Virus record (IMG/VR): IMGVR_UViG_3300042327_000014
Span: 1-24,046 of that record
DNA from: a virus
Direction: 5' to 3' (one strand)
DNA: 24,046 bases
Both the position numbers and the translations under genes were made by a program. A model generated the notes under the pieces. It was not told the origin of the DNA and ran no database searches. It was given only the letters and a program-made list of their open reading frames with translations. Of the stretch, positions 1 to 7,008 are shown piece by piece (position 1 is the stretch's first letter; every line of letters starts with the position of its first letter).

Positions 1-452
1 GGAAAATCGTCGGCGTCAACCACGCCGTCGCCGTTGGCGTCGTAGCGTAGGTCGTTGCGGTACTTCTCCCACGGCTCCATGTCATCGTCATCGTCTTCTA
101 CTACCGGCGCAGAATCAACAGGGCGGATCAACGGTACGCTGTTAAATTCACCGACTTCTGGCTCTGGTGCCGGCGTTTCTGGCTCAGGCTCTTTGTCCCG
201 TGCATTGGCGTTGAGGCTAAGGCCACCAAGTAGACCGACGAAGGCACCAATGATGGTCTGGAATGCTGGGTTTACCGTCTCAAGAATAGCCGCGCTACTC
301 ACAACGTCGTTCGACACAAACAGGCCAACGGCAAGCGCCAGCACGACAACGAGGATAACCGCAGACAGCGTGACGATGGCAACGCGGATGACAAACTCAA
401 CGGTATCGTTGACGCCGTCTTGTCTGCTTTCAAAACTATTTAGGAAGTTCAT
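1..452 (-). CDS. Two-TM membrane protein with EF-hand, 3' end cut
   Basis: The frame starts at 452 and stays open for 150 codons to the left edge. Span one is about 22-47 (RVAIVTLSAVILVVVLALAV) and span two about 59-80 (NPAFQTIIGAFVGLLGGLSL). An acidic Pro/Glu-rich linker (KEPEPETPAPEPEVGEF) and a run of Asp (VVEDDDDDMEPWEKY) lead to a complete EF-hand-type calcium loop, DANGDGVVDADD (138-149), with D1, N3, D5, G6, V8, D9 and D12 in canonical places. The loop is only 12 residues from the edge, so the rest of the domain is unseen. It overlaps the 97-aa gene by 17 bases and shares its two-span plan. The function is unknown; holin-like or envelope-associated roles are possible. Confidence 0.8.
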   Translation of the reverse strand, partial: MNFLNSFESRQDGVNDTVEFVIRVAIVTLSAVILVVVLALAVGLFVSNDVVSSAAILETVNPAFQTIIGAFVGLLGGLSLNANARDKEPEPETPAPEPEVGEFNSVPLIRPVDSAPVVEDDDDDMEPWEKYRNDLRYDANGDGVVDADDF

Positions 453-729
453 CTTCTTCTCCTTCTGTCTTTTTGGGTTTGATCGAGCCGCTGCCCTGCC
501 CAGCCATCAGTCCTGCCAACGCGCCGACAATGAACGTCGCTATCGGGTTGATCAACTTAAAAAACTCAGCGTCGTTAGGGGACTGCCCCTCCATTGGCTG
601 CGATACAAACACCAACGAGTATAGCACAGTCGCAACGATAAACGTAAGCGTCAGCGACAGGACGATGCCGACGATGAACCGCAGCAGTTCCTCTGGCGAC
701 CATTCGTTAGTCGGCTTCATTTTCTTCAC
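436..729 (-). CDS. Two-TM small membrane protein, holin-like candidate (97 aa)
   Basis: It starts MKKMKPTNEWSPEELLRF, then shows two hydrophobic spans: about 19-42 (FIVGIVLSLTLTFIVATVLY onward) and about 59-78 (KLINPIATFIVGALAGLMAG). A short polar loop (QPMEGQSPNDAEFF) lies between, and the tail is charged (KPKKTEGEEDELPK). Two spans with both ends charged fit class II holins, but this is also seen in unrelated small phage proteins, so lysis is only an option. The second span resembles that of the next gene. It overlaps its neighbours on both sides, which implies translational coupling. Confidence 0.8.
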   Translation of the reverse strand: MKKMKPTNEWSPEELLRFIVGIVLSLTLTFIVATVLYSLVFVSQPMEGQSPNDAEFFKLINPIATFIVGALAGLMAGQGSGSIKPKKTEGEEDELPK

Positions 730-889
730 CCGTATTTATTAGCCATTCGGTGCAGTAGCCCATAGCGATGCACTTGGGCTTCTTGCAGATTTCGGCTTGC
801 CAGTTCGCAGGGTCTTGGCAATCGTAGCGGTAGCGGTCTTGGCAGCCCATCAGCGCCAGCGCCGCTAGCAGTAAGCTGACTACGCGCAT
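707..889 (-). CDS. Small cysteine-rich lipoprotein (60 aa)
   Basis: A short basic start and hydrophobic stretch (RVVSLLLAALALMG) end in a lipobox LMG-C16, so the mature protein is probably acylated at Cys16 and held to the inner face of the outer membrane or to the inner membrane. The mature part has four more cysteines (C24, C35, C40, C46), enough for two disulfides, and an RYDCQDPANWQAEICKKPKC motif that I recognise from phage lipoproteins. It might act like an outer-membrane spanin, but no cognate inner-membrane spanin is visible. It overlaps the next gene by 23 bases. Confidence 0.82.
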   Translation of the reverse strand: MRVVSLLLAALALMGCQDRYRYDCQDPANWQAEICKKPKCIAMGYCTEWLINTGEENEAD

Positions 890-898
890 ACGCTCTCC

Positions 899-1078
899 TT
901 AGACACCTTTTTGCAGGATGCTTACCAGTATGCCAATCAGCAGCACAATGATCGTACCTGTCGCGGTCATACCTACGGTTTCAAGACGCTTCAGCCGCGC
1001 GCAGATGCTCTCGTACCTGAACGTGCAGACCTGTTCGTGCGTGTTAAGTTGGGCCTGTGTTTCGTCGATAGTAGCCAT
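899..1078 (-). CDS. Small XhlA-like membrane protein (59 aa)
   Basis: This short gene begins MATIDETQAQLNTHEQVCTF. Residues 20-35 (FRYESICARLKRLETV) are an amphipathic helix, and residues 38-56 (MTATGTIIVLLIGILVSIL, with short flanks) form a single membrane segment ending in a basic QKGV tail. The plan of a short soluble helix then one C-terminal membrane span, including ICARLKRLE, resembles XhlA-type haemolysin/holin-associated proteins. A lysis role is possible but not proven. Two bases separate its start from the stop of the 720-aa gene, and nine bases separate its stop from the next start. Confidence 0.78.
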   Translation of the reverse strand: MATIDETQAQLNTHEQVCTFRYESICARLKRLETVGMTATGTIIVLLIGILVSILQKGV

Positions 1079-1080
1079 TG

Positions 1081-3243
1081 TTAGCGCCTCATAGCATTAA
1101 GAGATTTGAACTGCATATTTTTAGGCAGCCTGCCATATATCGGTACAGGATAACCTTCCGAAAAATCAATGTCTACCAGCGGCTCACCGGACTCAGGTTC
1201 AAATTCAGGAAAGCCATACTCCGACCCTATTGTCGGTGTCGGTCCAAACTGTTGAGCCATGACATTACGCACACCGGCTGGCGCGCGGCTAACTTCTTCG
1301 GATGCTATCTGGCGCGCCGGAAAAGTATCTATAAGTTCTCCCATACGCGGCGCGGACGCGAACGCGTTAACAAGTTCTTTTTCCACTCGCGGCATGAGGT
1401 AGCCTGTTTGCGCTCGGCGCGCGCCTTCAGCCGCTACAGCGATAGGGGCTGCGGGCGTATTCATCAGATACCCAAAACCGCGCGTTATATAGTTAGGTGT
1501 TTCGTTTCGTATAACCTTGCCGGCAGCGCCTACACCTTCGTTACGTAAAACATCTATGCGGTCTAACGCTTCAAAATCTTTCGCCGCGTTCGTTAACGCA
1601 GCATAACGGCGGGGGTCCGTTATCTCCAAATTGCGAATGTCGTACTGGTTCGTGCCGCGGCCCATAACGTCATCAACGGTTGCGTCGCGCCCGCCGCGCA
1701 TTAACCGCGTAAATTGATTTGAGCTTGTATCTGCAAGATTAGCGGCTTCTGCCGCCAACTCTTGCGTATCCATAGCCGACATACCTTCGCGGTGACGCGT
1801 CAGATAATTTTTAAAGTCAGGGCCAAGAGCGTCATCGACAATATTTTTAAAGCCCATGACAATACTGGCCGTGCGTTTTTTTGATCCAGATGAAGGTTGC
1901 TGTTTAGATGACACCAGTTTTTCAATAGTGTCGCCGGCTTCTTTGCGGATGGTGTATAGATTATCTGGGCTAATGAAGCCGTTGGCATCCGCGCCGTTTT
2001 CAATATTCTTGGCAAGTTTTAGTATCGCACCACGCGCTGCGCTTGTTTTAATACCTTCCGAATCCGCCTGCAAACGCAACGCGGTCACGATAGGGTTGAC
2101 ATCAACCGGGCCGCGCGCTTGCAGTGCTGTTTCACGAAGTGGCGTAGTGGTGGCCGACACCGCGCCGCGACCCAAATCAATGGCCCGCCGGCGGGCGGTC
2201 GCATCAGCGCCGCCGGAAATGTCAACCAGCGATGCGGTACGCGCGGCGGCTTCACTTTCCAGTTTACGGCCCATTATGTTACCGCCGGTTTCGGTCTGCT
2301 CTTGCGCTGCCTTACCAATACCAAACACTGCACGCGGCTCAATCTTGACATCCACAAGAAACCGCTCAGCCATGCGTTTATCGTCTGGTGATAACTTTGC
2401 AAATTCCGCGCGGGCGGCGTCGATGTTATCCGCAAAAGCGCGGCGCAGTATTTCAGCGGCTTTACCTTTAGCCATAGTGTAGCCGGGGCGGAAAAAATCA
2501 ACCACGGGGCTGCCGATGCGCTTTAGTACATTAAGCACAACGGGAAGCCCGGCGCCGTATCCTGCGCCTTCCAAAACATCCTCACCCATTAAGCCTGCGG
2601 TAGTGGCGCCGGAGATGCCGCCGCCGATAGATCGCTCACCTAGCTGTTTTGCGCGCTGAAAACGAGTAAGTTTGGCTGTCTGCGCGGCGGTGCGGCCTGA
2701 GCCTACGCCGCCAGAACCTGTAGCTGCCGCAATGCGCGCCAACGCGTTACCGACCACAGGCGCTTTTTGCAGTATAGGGGCAGCCAGATTAGCGGCGCGC
2801 GTAACTCCTGCAACCGGCCCTACCATGCGCCCAATTTCGCGGGCAACGGGGCGAGGCTGCGTTGTCAACTTCCGTGCTACCGTATCGACAGCTTTCTTGC
2901 GCTGGGTCTGTGCCTGCTTTACTACGTCATCACCAAAAATCAGACTTGATATAGGGTCTGTAATCATGGCCGCAGCGTTGTACGCGCCTTCGGGAATGCC
3001 AATCAGCGCCTCGTTAATGACATCTAGCGTAGTATCTATAGCGCCAATACCTGTGCCGCGGTTACGCGGCGCTGCCTTTTTAGGCGGCGAAATAAAATTT
3101 AATATTTCAGTAGGTTTATAGCCGGTGTCTACCGCATCCTTAACTTTAGGATCGGTGGCAGCTAAATATTTAATAATTTCCGCGTCGCTATAACCGTTCC
3201 GGCGGGCTTCGCGGATTTTCTCTTTATACGCTACAGGTGCCAT
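1081..3243 (-). CDS. Large internal virion / ejection protein (720 aa)
   Basis: The N-terminus carries two short related motifs, GYSDAEIIKYL (17-27) and GYKPTEILNFI (41-51), a feature I have seen at the start of large phage virion-internal proteins. A hydrophobic Gly/Ala-rich region follows (about 63-105, GTGIGAIDTTLDVINEALIG) and another around 210-240 (SIGGGISGATTAGLMGEDVL), either of which might associate with membrane. The remainder is helical and charged, with AARAEFAKLSPDDKRMAERF and a segment near 460 rich in Ser, Lys and Gln. The acidic C-terminal tail ends NMQFKSLNAMRR. No catalytic motif is recognised. As the last and largest gene of the ejection block it matches P22 gp16 in place but not in visible sequence. 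Confidence 0.78.
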   Translation of the reverse strand: MAPVAYKEKIREARRNGYSDAEIIKYLAATDPKVKDAVDTGYKPTEILNFISPPKKAAPRNRGTGIGAIDTTLDVINEALIGIPEGAYNAAAMITDPISSLIFGDDVVKQAQTQRKKAVDTVARKLTTQPRPVAREIGRMVGPVAGVTRAANLAAPILQKAPVVGNALARIAAATGSGGVGSGRTAAQTAKLTRFQRAKQLGERSIGGGISGATTAGLMGEDVLEGAGYGAGLPVVLNVLKRIGSPVVDFFRPGYTMAKGKAAEILRRAFADNIDAARAEFAKLSPDDKRMAERFLVDVKIEPRAVFGIGKAAQEQTETGGNIMGRKLESEAAARTASLVDISGGADATARRRAIDLGRGAVSATTTPLRETALQARGPVDVNPIVTALRLQADSEGIKTSAARGAILKLAKNIENGADANGFISPDNLYTIRKEAGDTIEKLVSSKQQPSSGSKKRTASIVMGFKNIVDDALGPDFKNYLTRHREGMSAMDTQELAAEAANLADTSSNQFTRLMRGGRDATVDDVMGRGTNQYDIRNLEITDPRRYAALTNAAKDFEALDRIDVLRNEGVGAAGKVIRNETPNYITRGFGYLMNTPAAPIAVAAEGARRAQTGYLMPRVEKELVNAFASAPRMGELIDTFPARQIASEEVSRAPAGVRNVMAQQFGPTPTIGSEYGFPEFEPESGEPLVDIDFSEGYPVPIYGRLPKNMQFKSLNAMRR

Positions 3244-3255
3244 ATCTAAATACCC

Positions 3256-5037
3256 TTAACCGCCAAAAATATTTTGAAGGGACTTAGCTCTTGTCGGTGT
3301 TTGCGGAGCCGATTTATATTTTGGTGCTACAGGACGAATTTTTAATCCAAGTTCAGGCGCCTCTTTCATGACTTCGCGGTATACATTGTTGTATTTTTGT
3401 ATTGCTTGGCCGCGTGTGCGGTACAACTCGTCGCGCAAACGCTGCATTTCAATTTCCTGCTTACGCTCTGACCCTGTTTGCGTCAGCTTGGTGGATGCTT
3501 GTGCAGCTACTTTTAAATCGGCGTCGGACACAACACCCTGCGGGGACCCGCCAGTTTCGGTTTGCCCCCTGTCATCAATAAGTTTTTGAAGAACGGTATT
3601 GCTCGTGATGTAATCGTAAAGTTTCTGCGCGTCGGAACGCGTTTCGGACTGAAAGAACTTAGGTATACGGCCTTCAACAGCACCAATAATGCTGTTGCGA
3701 GAACCCGAACGCAAATACTCGTCGATTGCGTTAATCCGTCCGGTAAGACTGTTTACCAAAGTCTGCGTTTCAGCCTGCGCGATTGGCATTTCACCGCGCA
3801 ACTTTTCCAGCCGTTTTGCGCGTTCGGTGCCCGCTACAATACGCGGCTCAGTACCGACCTTAACGTTTTCCGACCCAGCAGTTTCAGCCGCTTTCTGGTT
3901 ACCTAACACTTGCGGTGCGACCAACGACGATCCGGGGATCGGCGATGTCGGCGAAGCACTGCGACCATAGGCTTGTTGGCCCATTACGTTTGTCTGTGCC
4001 AGCGTATTCTGCACTGGTGGCGCGCTGCCTAGATCAGCAAGCGACGCTTGGGGCGTTTGCCCGCGCATAACAGCGTACTGCGACTGCTGTCTTCCTACGG
4101 GGTTAGGCGCCATTGGCTGCTGCTGGTTCATTCCGCTGGTTACCAGCGACGGTGCGTCAGCTTGCAACGAAACGTTATTGCTGCGGAGTACATCCACAAT
4201 TCCTTGACGGGCTTGCGGCGGCGTCATCGCTAACATCTGATCAAGGTCGATCTGCGCCATGACGCCAGTTTTCATTGCAGAGTCAATAATGGCGGGAACC
4301 ATGTCAGGCGACATCTGCCCCATGCCGCCGCGCGTAAAGGACGCAGGGGTATTGGTCATACCCAACTCTTCTTTCATTCGGCGAACATGATCCTGCTGAA
4401 AGGCGTCAAGCTGTCCGCCGTCACCGGCTGGCATCTGCGGTGGCGTTGCTGGCGCCGCGGTTGGTACAACAGGTGTTCTAGGCGCGACTGTGGGTGTAGT
4501 GCCGGCTGCAGGCTTATTTAATACCGGCCTTAAACCAGCGACGCCGGGGGCGCCGCCTTTAGTCAACTCTAAGATTTCATTTTTAGGTCCAAAAATAGTT
4601 TCAGTTGTCGGCGTCGCAATAGTTTTTTGTATTTCTTGTTCAGCCGTTGTTTTTAACTGAAATTTATATTCAGGCGTCCATTGCGATGCAGGCAGAATAA
4701 ACTTTTCGTAAGGTGGTACTCGCGCTACTAAGTCAGCGCGTAACGCTTCTGCCGCCGCCAAATCACCATCCGCTATGTCTGTTACACCTTCGCGGAATAT
4801 GCTTAATGCCTGAACTAAGTTGTCTTGCTCCATCTTAGTTAAGGTTGGTCCTTGCTTTGCCTCTTCGCGCACGTCTTCTTTCGTCTTCAAGTCTAGCGTT
4901 TTCTGCGCTATGTCGGCTTGACGTTGTGACGCTTCCTGCTGCCGCGTCGCGTTCATCATGTTGACGTACTTCGCGGTCTGCGCGGCTGGGTCCGGCAGCT
5001 TCAGCAAGTTTACTGTGGGCATAATTTGGCTTGGCAT
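3256..5037 (-). CDS. Putative ejection/internal virion protein (593 aa)
   Basis: I cannot assign a precise family, but its size, composition and place between two ejection-type genes suggest a DNA transfer protein equivalent to P22 gp20 or gp16. Residues 1-110 are helical and Gln/Lys/Asp-rich (MMNATRQQEASQRQADIAQK). A Pro/Thr/Ala-rich linker (about 180-215) follows, then a Gln/Met-rich middle with GMGQMSPDMVPAIIDSAMKT. The C-terminal third is again helical and charged: ERAKRLEKLRGEMPIAQAET, SLTGRINAIDEYLRSGSRNS, then AQKLYDYITSNTVLQKLIDD. It contains no transmembrane stretch and no lytic transglycosylase motif that I can see. The start is 14 bases after the preceding stop. Confidence 0.78.
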   Translation of the reverse strand: MPSQIMPTVNLLKLPDPAAQTAKYVNMMNATRQQEASQRQADIAQKTLDLKTKEDVREEAKQGPTLTKMEQDNLVQALSIFREGVTDIADGDLAAAEALRADLVARVPPYEKFILPASQWTPEYKFQLKTTAEQEIQKTIATPTTETIFGPKNEILELTKGGAPGVAGLRPVLNKPAAGTTPTVAPRTPVVPTAAPATPPQMPAGDGGQLDAFQQDHVRRMKEELGMTNTPASFTRGGMGQMSPDMVPAIIDSAMKTGVMAQIDLDQMLAMTPPQARQGIVDVLRSNNVSLQADAPSLVTSGMNQQQPMAPNPVGRQQSQYAVMRGQTPQASLADLGSAPPVQNTLAQTNVMGQQAYGRSASPTSPIPGSSLVAPQVLGNQKAAETAGSENVKVGTEPRIVAGTERAKRLEKLRGEMPIAQAETQTLVNSLTGRINAIDEYLRSGSRNSIIGAVEGRIPKFFQSETRSDAQKLYDYITSNTVLQKLIDDRGQTETGGSPQGVVSDADLKVAAQASTKLTQTGSERKQEIEMQRLRDELYRTRGQAIQKYNNVYREVMKEAPELGLKIRPVAPKYKSAPQTPTRAKSLQNIFGG

Positions 5038-5051
5038 ATCAATAAACCTTT

Positions 5052-6551
5052 TTAACCGACGGGTAGTTTGGTGCGGTTGTAGTAACCCATTATGGCGTTG
5101 TTCAAAGGCGCCGCGGTGGCATAGCCCGTTATCTGGCCGAGAGCGTTGTTAAACGCGTTAGCTGTCCCTGCGTACCCTGACGCGCGGGCGTTACCTGTGT
5201 TTATCGCATTGCCGGCTTGTGCGTTGCCGACATCATACGCGCTCCGCGAAGCAGCGTTTGCTATGTTTGCTGCGCCGCGTTGCGCCGCGTCTGAAACATA
5301 GAATGCGTTATTTGCGGTGTTAGTGCCTCGGTCTAGTGTAAGGCCACCTACTCTGCCGTAATACGCCGCGTCGTTTGCTTTGGTTGCCGCGCCGCGGTTC
5401 ATAAGATTTGTGGCTGTCGTGTTGCCGCGTGCCAGACCGATCCCAGCGGTTGCTTCGCCAAGGTTCAAAGCATTTGCCGATGTTGTTGCGCCGCGTCGCA
5501 TAGCAATATCGCCCGTCGCAGCCCCGCGGTTCATAGCAATACTGCCTGTTGTGGTCCCGCGGCCTATAGAGTTTGCGGATGTCGCCCGCGCCCGCTCCAA
5601 AGCGGCTGCCGCGTTGTTTGAGCCAAGCGCGCCTGCAAAGCCACTCATGTTATTTGCCGCTGACTGACCTGAAGCGGATATACCGCCAAGCGTGTTAAGG
5701 CGAGCAGCGCGTTCAGTCTGGTAGCGGTTGAACGCGTTTTGGTATTCTTGGCTGGCTAAGTCTTGGCCGAACCGCGTAACGTTCTTCAGTGCGCCGCCAG
5801 ACAATATGCCGCCGCGCGCAGATGCCGACCGATCTAGCCCCTTTAGCCCTTCTGACATACGGAAGGCATAACCGGGGTCTTGCTCAAAATCGCCCATACC
5901 AAATGACTTAGCGTACTGACCGTAATTGGCAGCGGTTGCGTCGCCGCTAAGGCCCATAAGCTGCATAATCTGGTCTTGAGCGGTGCGGCCATCTTTAATA
6001 AACGGCTGCTGAAACTCACCCTGCCGCTGATACGCTTGCTCAAAATCGCCGCGGGCGGTGGTATATCCTAGATCGGTGGCAGCTTGGCCCTCGGCGTAAC
6101 CCCTATTAACGTCGGCTAGCGCGGTGTCAAAACCCCTGTTGGCGTCACCCAAGGCAGTGTCGTAGCCCAAATCGCCAGCCGCCTGCGCGGCGGCGTATGA
6201 AGTATTGTAGGCGCCTTGAGCGGTGTCGTAGCCCTTGTCTGAAGCTGCTTGCGCGCCAGTAAACGCCGCCTCGTCCGCCATACGCGCTTCGTTGTAACGC
6301 AGGCGCTCTAAATTCTGCGCCTGTGTGTTGGCTTCATTCTGCGCTTGCTGCGCTGCTGCTGCGGCATCTCTTGCGGCGGCGTTAGCTTCGGCAGTACCTG
6401 TCTTCTGGGCCTCTAGCGCCAGCGCCGCTGCACGTTCCTGCGCTGCTGCTGCCGTATTGGACGCGGTTATTTGTGCTTTGGCGGCTTTTTTAGACGCGCC
6501 AATGGATACTCCTGCGCTTAATGCTGCCGCTCCGGCTACTACTGCGACCAT
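5052..6551 (-). CDS. Ejection (pilot) protein built on 11-residue repeats
   Basis: This is a probable internal virion protein injected with DNA, in the position of P22 gp7/gp20. The first 20 residues are hydrophobic and small (MVAVVAGAAALSAGVSIGAS), followed by an Ala/Gln-rich helix (22-85). From 86 to 174 an aromatic recurs every 11 residues (Y86, F97, Y108, Y119, Y130, F141, Y152, Y163, Y174). Residues 180-300 carry a conserved core (FEQDPGYAFRMSEGLKGLDR, then SARGGILSGGALKN, QEYQNAFNRYQTERAARL), which I know from phage DNA-transfer proteins. Residues 322-475 form about 14 further 11-residue repeats such as TTTGSIAMNRG and AATGDIAMRRG. Eleven-residue periodicity favours long amphipathic helices, fitting a conduit across the envelope. 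Repeat function is inference. Confidence 0.85.
   Translation of the reverse strand: MVAVVAGAAALSAGVSIGASKKAAKAQITASNTAAAAQERAAALALEAQKTGTAEANAAARDAAAAAQQAQNEANTQAQNLERLRYNEARMADEAAFTGAQAASDKGYDTAQGAYNTSYAAAQAAGDLGYDTALGDANRGFDTALADVNRGYAEGQAATDLGYTTARGDFEQAYQRQGEFQQPFIKDGRTAQDQIMQLMGLSGDATAANYGQYAKSFGMGDFEQDPGYAFRMSEGLKGLDRSASARGGILSGGALKNVTRFGQDLASQEYQNAFNRYQTERAARLNTLGGISASGQSAANNMSGFAGALGSNNAAAALERARATSANSIGRGTTTGSIAMNRGAATGDIAMRRGATTSANALNLGEATAGIGLARGNTTATNLMNRGAATKANDAAYYGRVGGLTLDRGTNTANNAFYVSDAAQRGAANIANAASRSAYDVGNAQAGNAINTGNARASGYAGTANAFNNALGQITGYATAAPLNNAIMGYYNRTKLPVG
5127..5588 (-). repeat. About 14 hendecad (11-residue) coding repeats
   Basis: Residues 322-475 of the ejection protein can be written as consecutive 11-residue units (for example TTTGSIAMNRG, AATGDIAMRRG, ATTSANALNLG, EATAGIGLARG, NTTATNLMNRG) without gaps. 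Gly or Ala ends most units, and hydrophobics recur at units' positions 6-8. The C-terminal units are more diverged than the first six. Confidence 0.8.
6030..6296 (-). repeat. Aromatic hendecad ladder in ejection protein
   Basis: Nine aromatic residues occur exactly 11 apart (86, 97, 108, 119, 130, 141, 152, 163, 174), most preceded by Gly and followed by Asp-Thr-Ala or similar (GYDTALGDANR, GFDTALADVNR). This is a different register and consensus from the second array in the same protein. Confidence 0.85.
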
Positions 6552-6552
6552 G

Positions 6553-7008
6553 TTATTCCCCGATCCATTTGCTGTAATATGTCTCTACAGGTTCCATTTT
6601 TAAAAACTCAAACATCCGTGAGGCGTCTTTGTGAAGTTTGGAACCGTAAAACATACGATGCACGCCTCTCCTTTTAGCCTCTTTTTCAACTAAACGAAAG
6701 AGTTTTACACCACTAAATCCACCACGCACATCTGGATGCGTCCAAAAGATGTCCATTGTCAGCGTCAGGCACGTTTGGTAGTGCAGCCCCGGCGCAATAA
6801 AACCTATAAAATATCCCACTAAACGGCCAGTTTCGCGCAGCGTCACCACTAGCACTTGCCCGGCGTTATCGCGGACAGCGTAAAGGTCGTACTGCGGATC
6901 AAGCGGAACTTTATCTTTGTTGAGCGCCAATTCTTCCCAGTGCAAAGGTAGCAACGGTTGCGCTTCTTCAATAAAAGGTGCCCAATCTTCAACTTGTGCC
7001 GTTATCAT
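6553..7008 (-). CDS. GNAT-family N-acetyltransferase
   Basis: This protein probably transfers acetyl from acetyl-CoA to an amine. At 151 aa it has the usual GNAT layout: helical N-terminus with PLLPLHWEELALNKDKVPLD (which may hold the substrate), strands LYAVRDNAGQVLVVTLRETG and RLVGYFIGF, then TMDIFWTHPDVRGGFSGVKL and the helix RLVEKEAKRRGVHRMFYGSK. The CoA-binding loop, normally R/Q-x-x-G-x-G/A, here reads RGGFSG (residues 95-100): the central Gly is Phe98 while Gly100 remains. The C-terminal beta strand with YYSKWIGE is typical of phage members. It overlaps the hydroxylase stop through TAATG and is followed after one base by an ejection protein gene. The substrate is unknown. Confidence 0.87.
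   Translation of the reverse strand: MITAQVEDWAPFIEEAQPLLPLHWEELALNKDKVPLDPQYDLYAVRDNAGQVLVVTLRETGRLVGYFIGFIAPGLHYQTCLTLTMDIFWTHPDVRGGFSGVKLFRLVEKEAKRRGVHRMFYGSKLHKDASRMFEFLKMEPVETYYSKWIGE

Noticed and set aside
55-624. Plus-strand open frame of 189 aa at the left end
   Set aside because: It is antisense to two coupled membrane-protein genes with clear spans and an EF-hand loop; its low-complexity Ser/Thr sequence reflects the opposite strand.
1856-2482. Long plus-strand open frame (208 aa)
   Set aside because: It lies wholly antisense to the 720-aa ejection-type gene, has Ser/Ala/Arg-rich random composition, and would be the only opposite-strand gene in a strictly one-direction window.
5127-6296. 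Collagen-like or polyglycine fibre in the 499-aa protein
   Set aside because: Glycines are every 11 residues, not every third, and the conserved FEQDPGYAFRMSEGL core points to an ejection protein.
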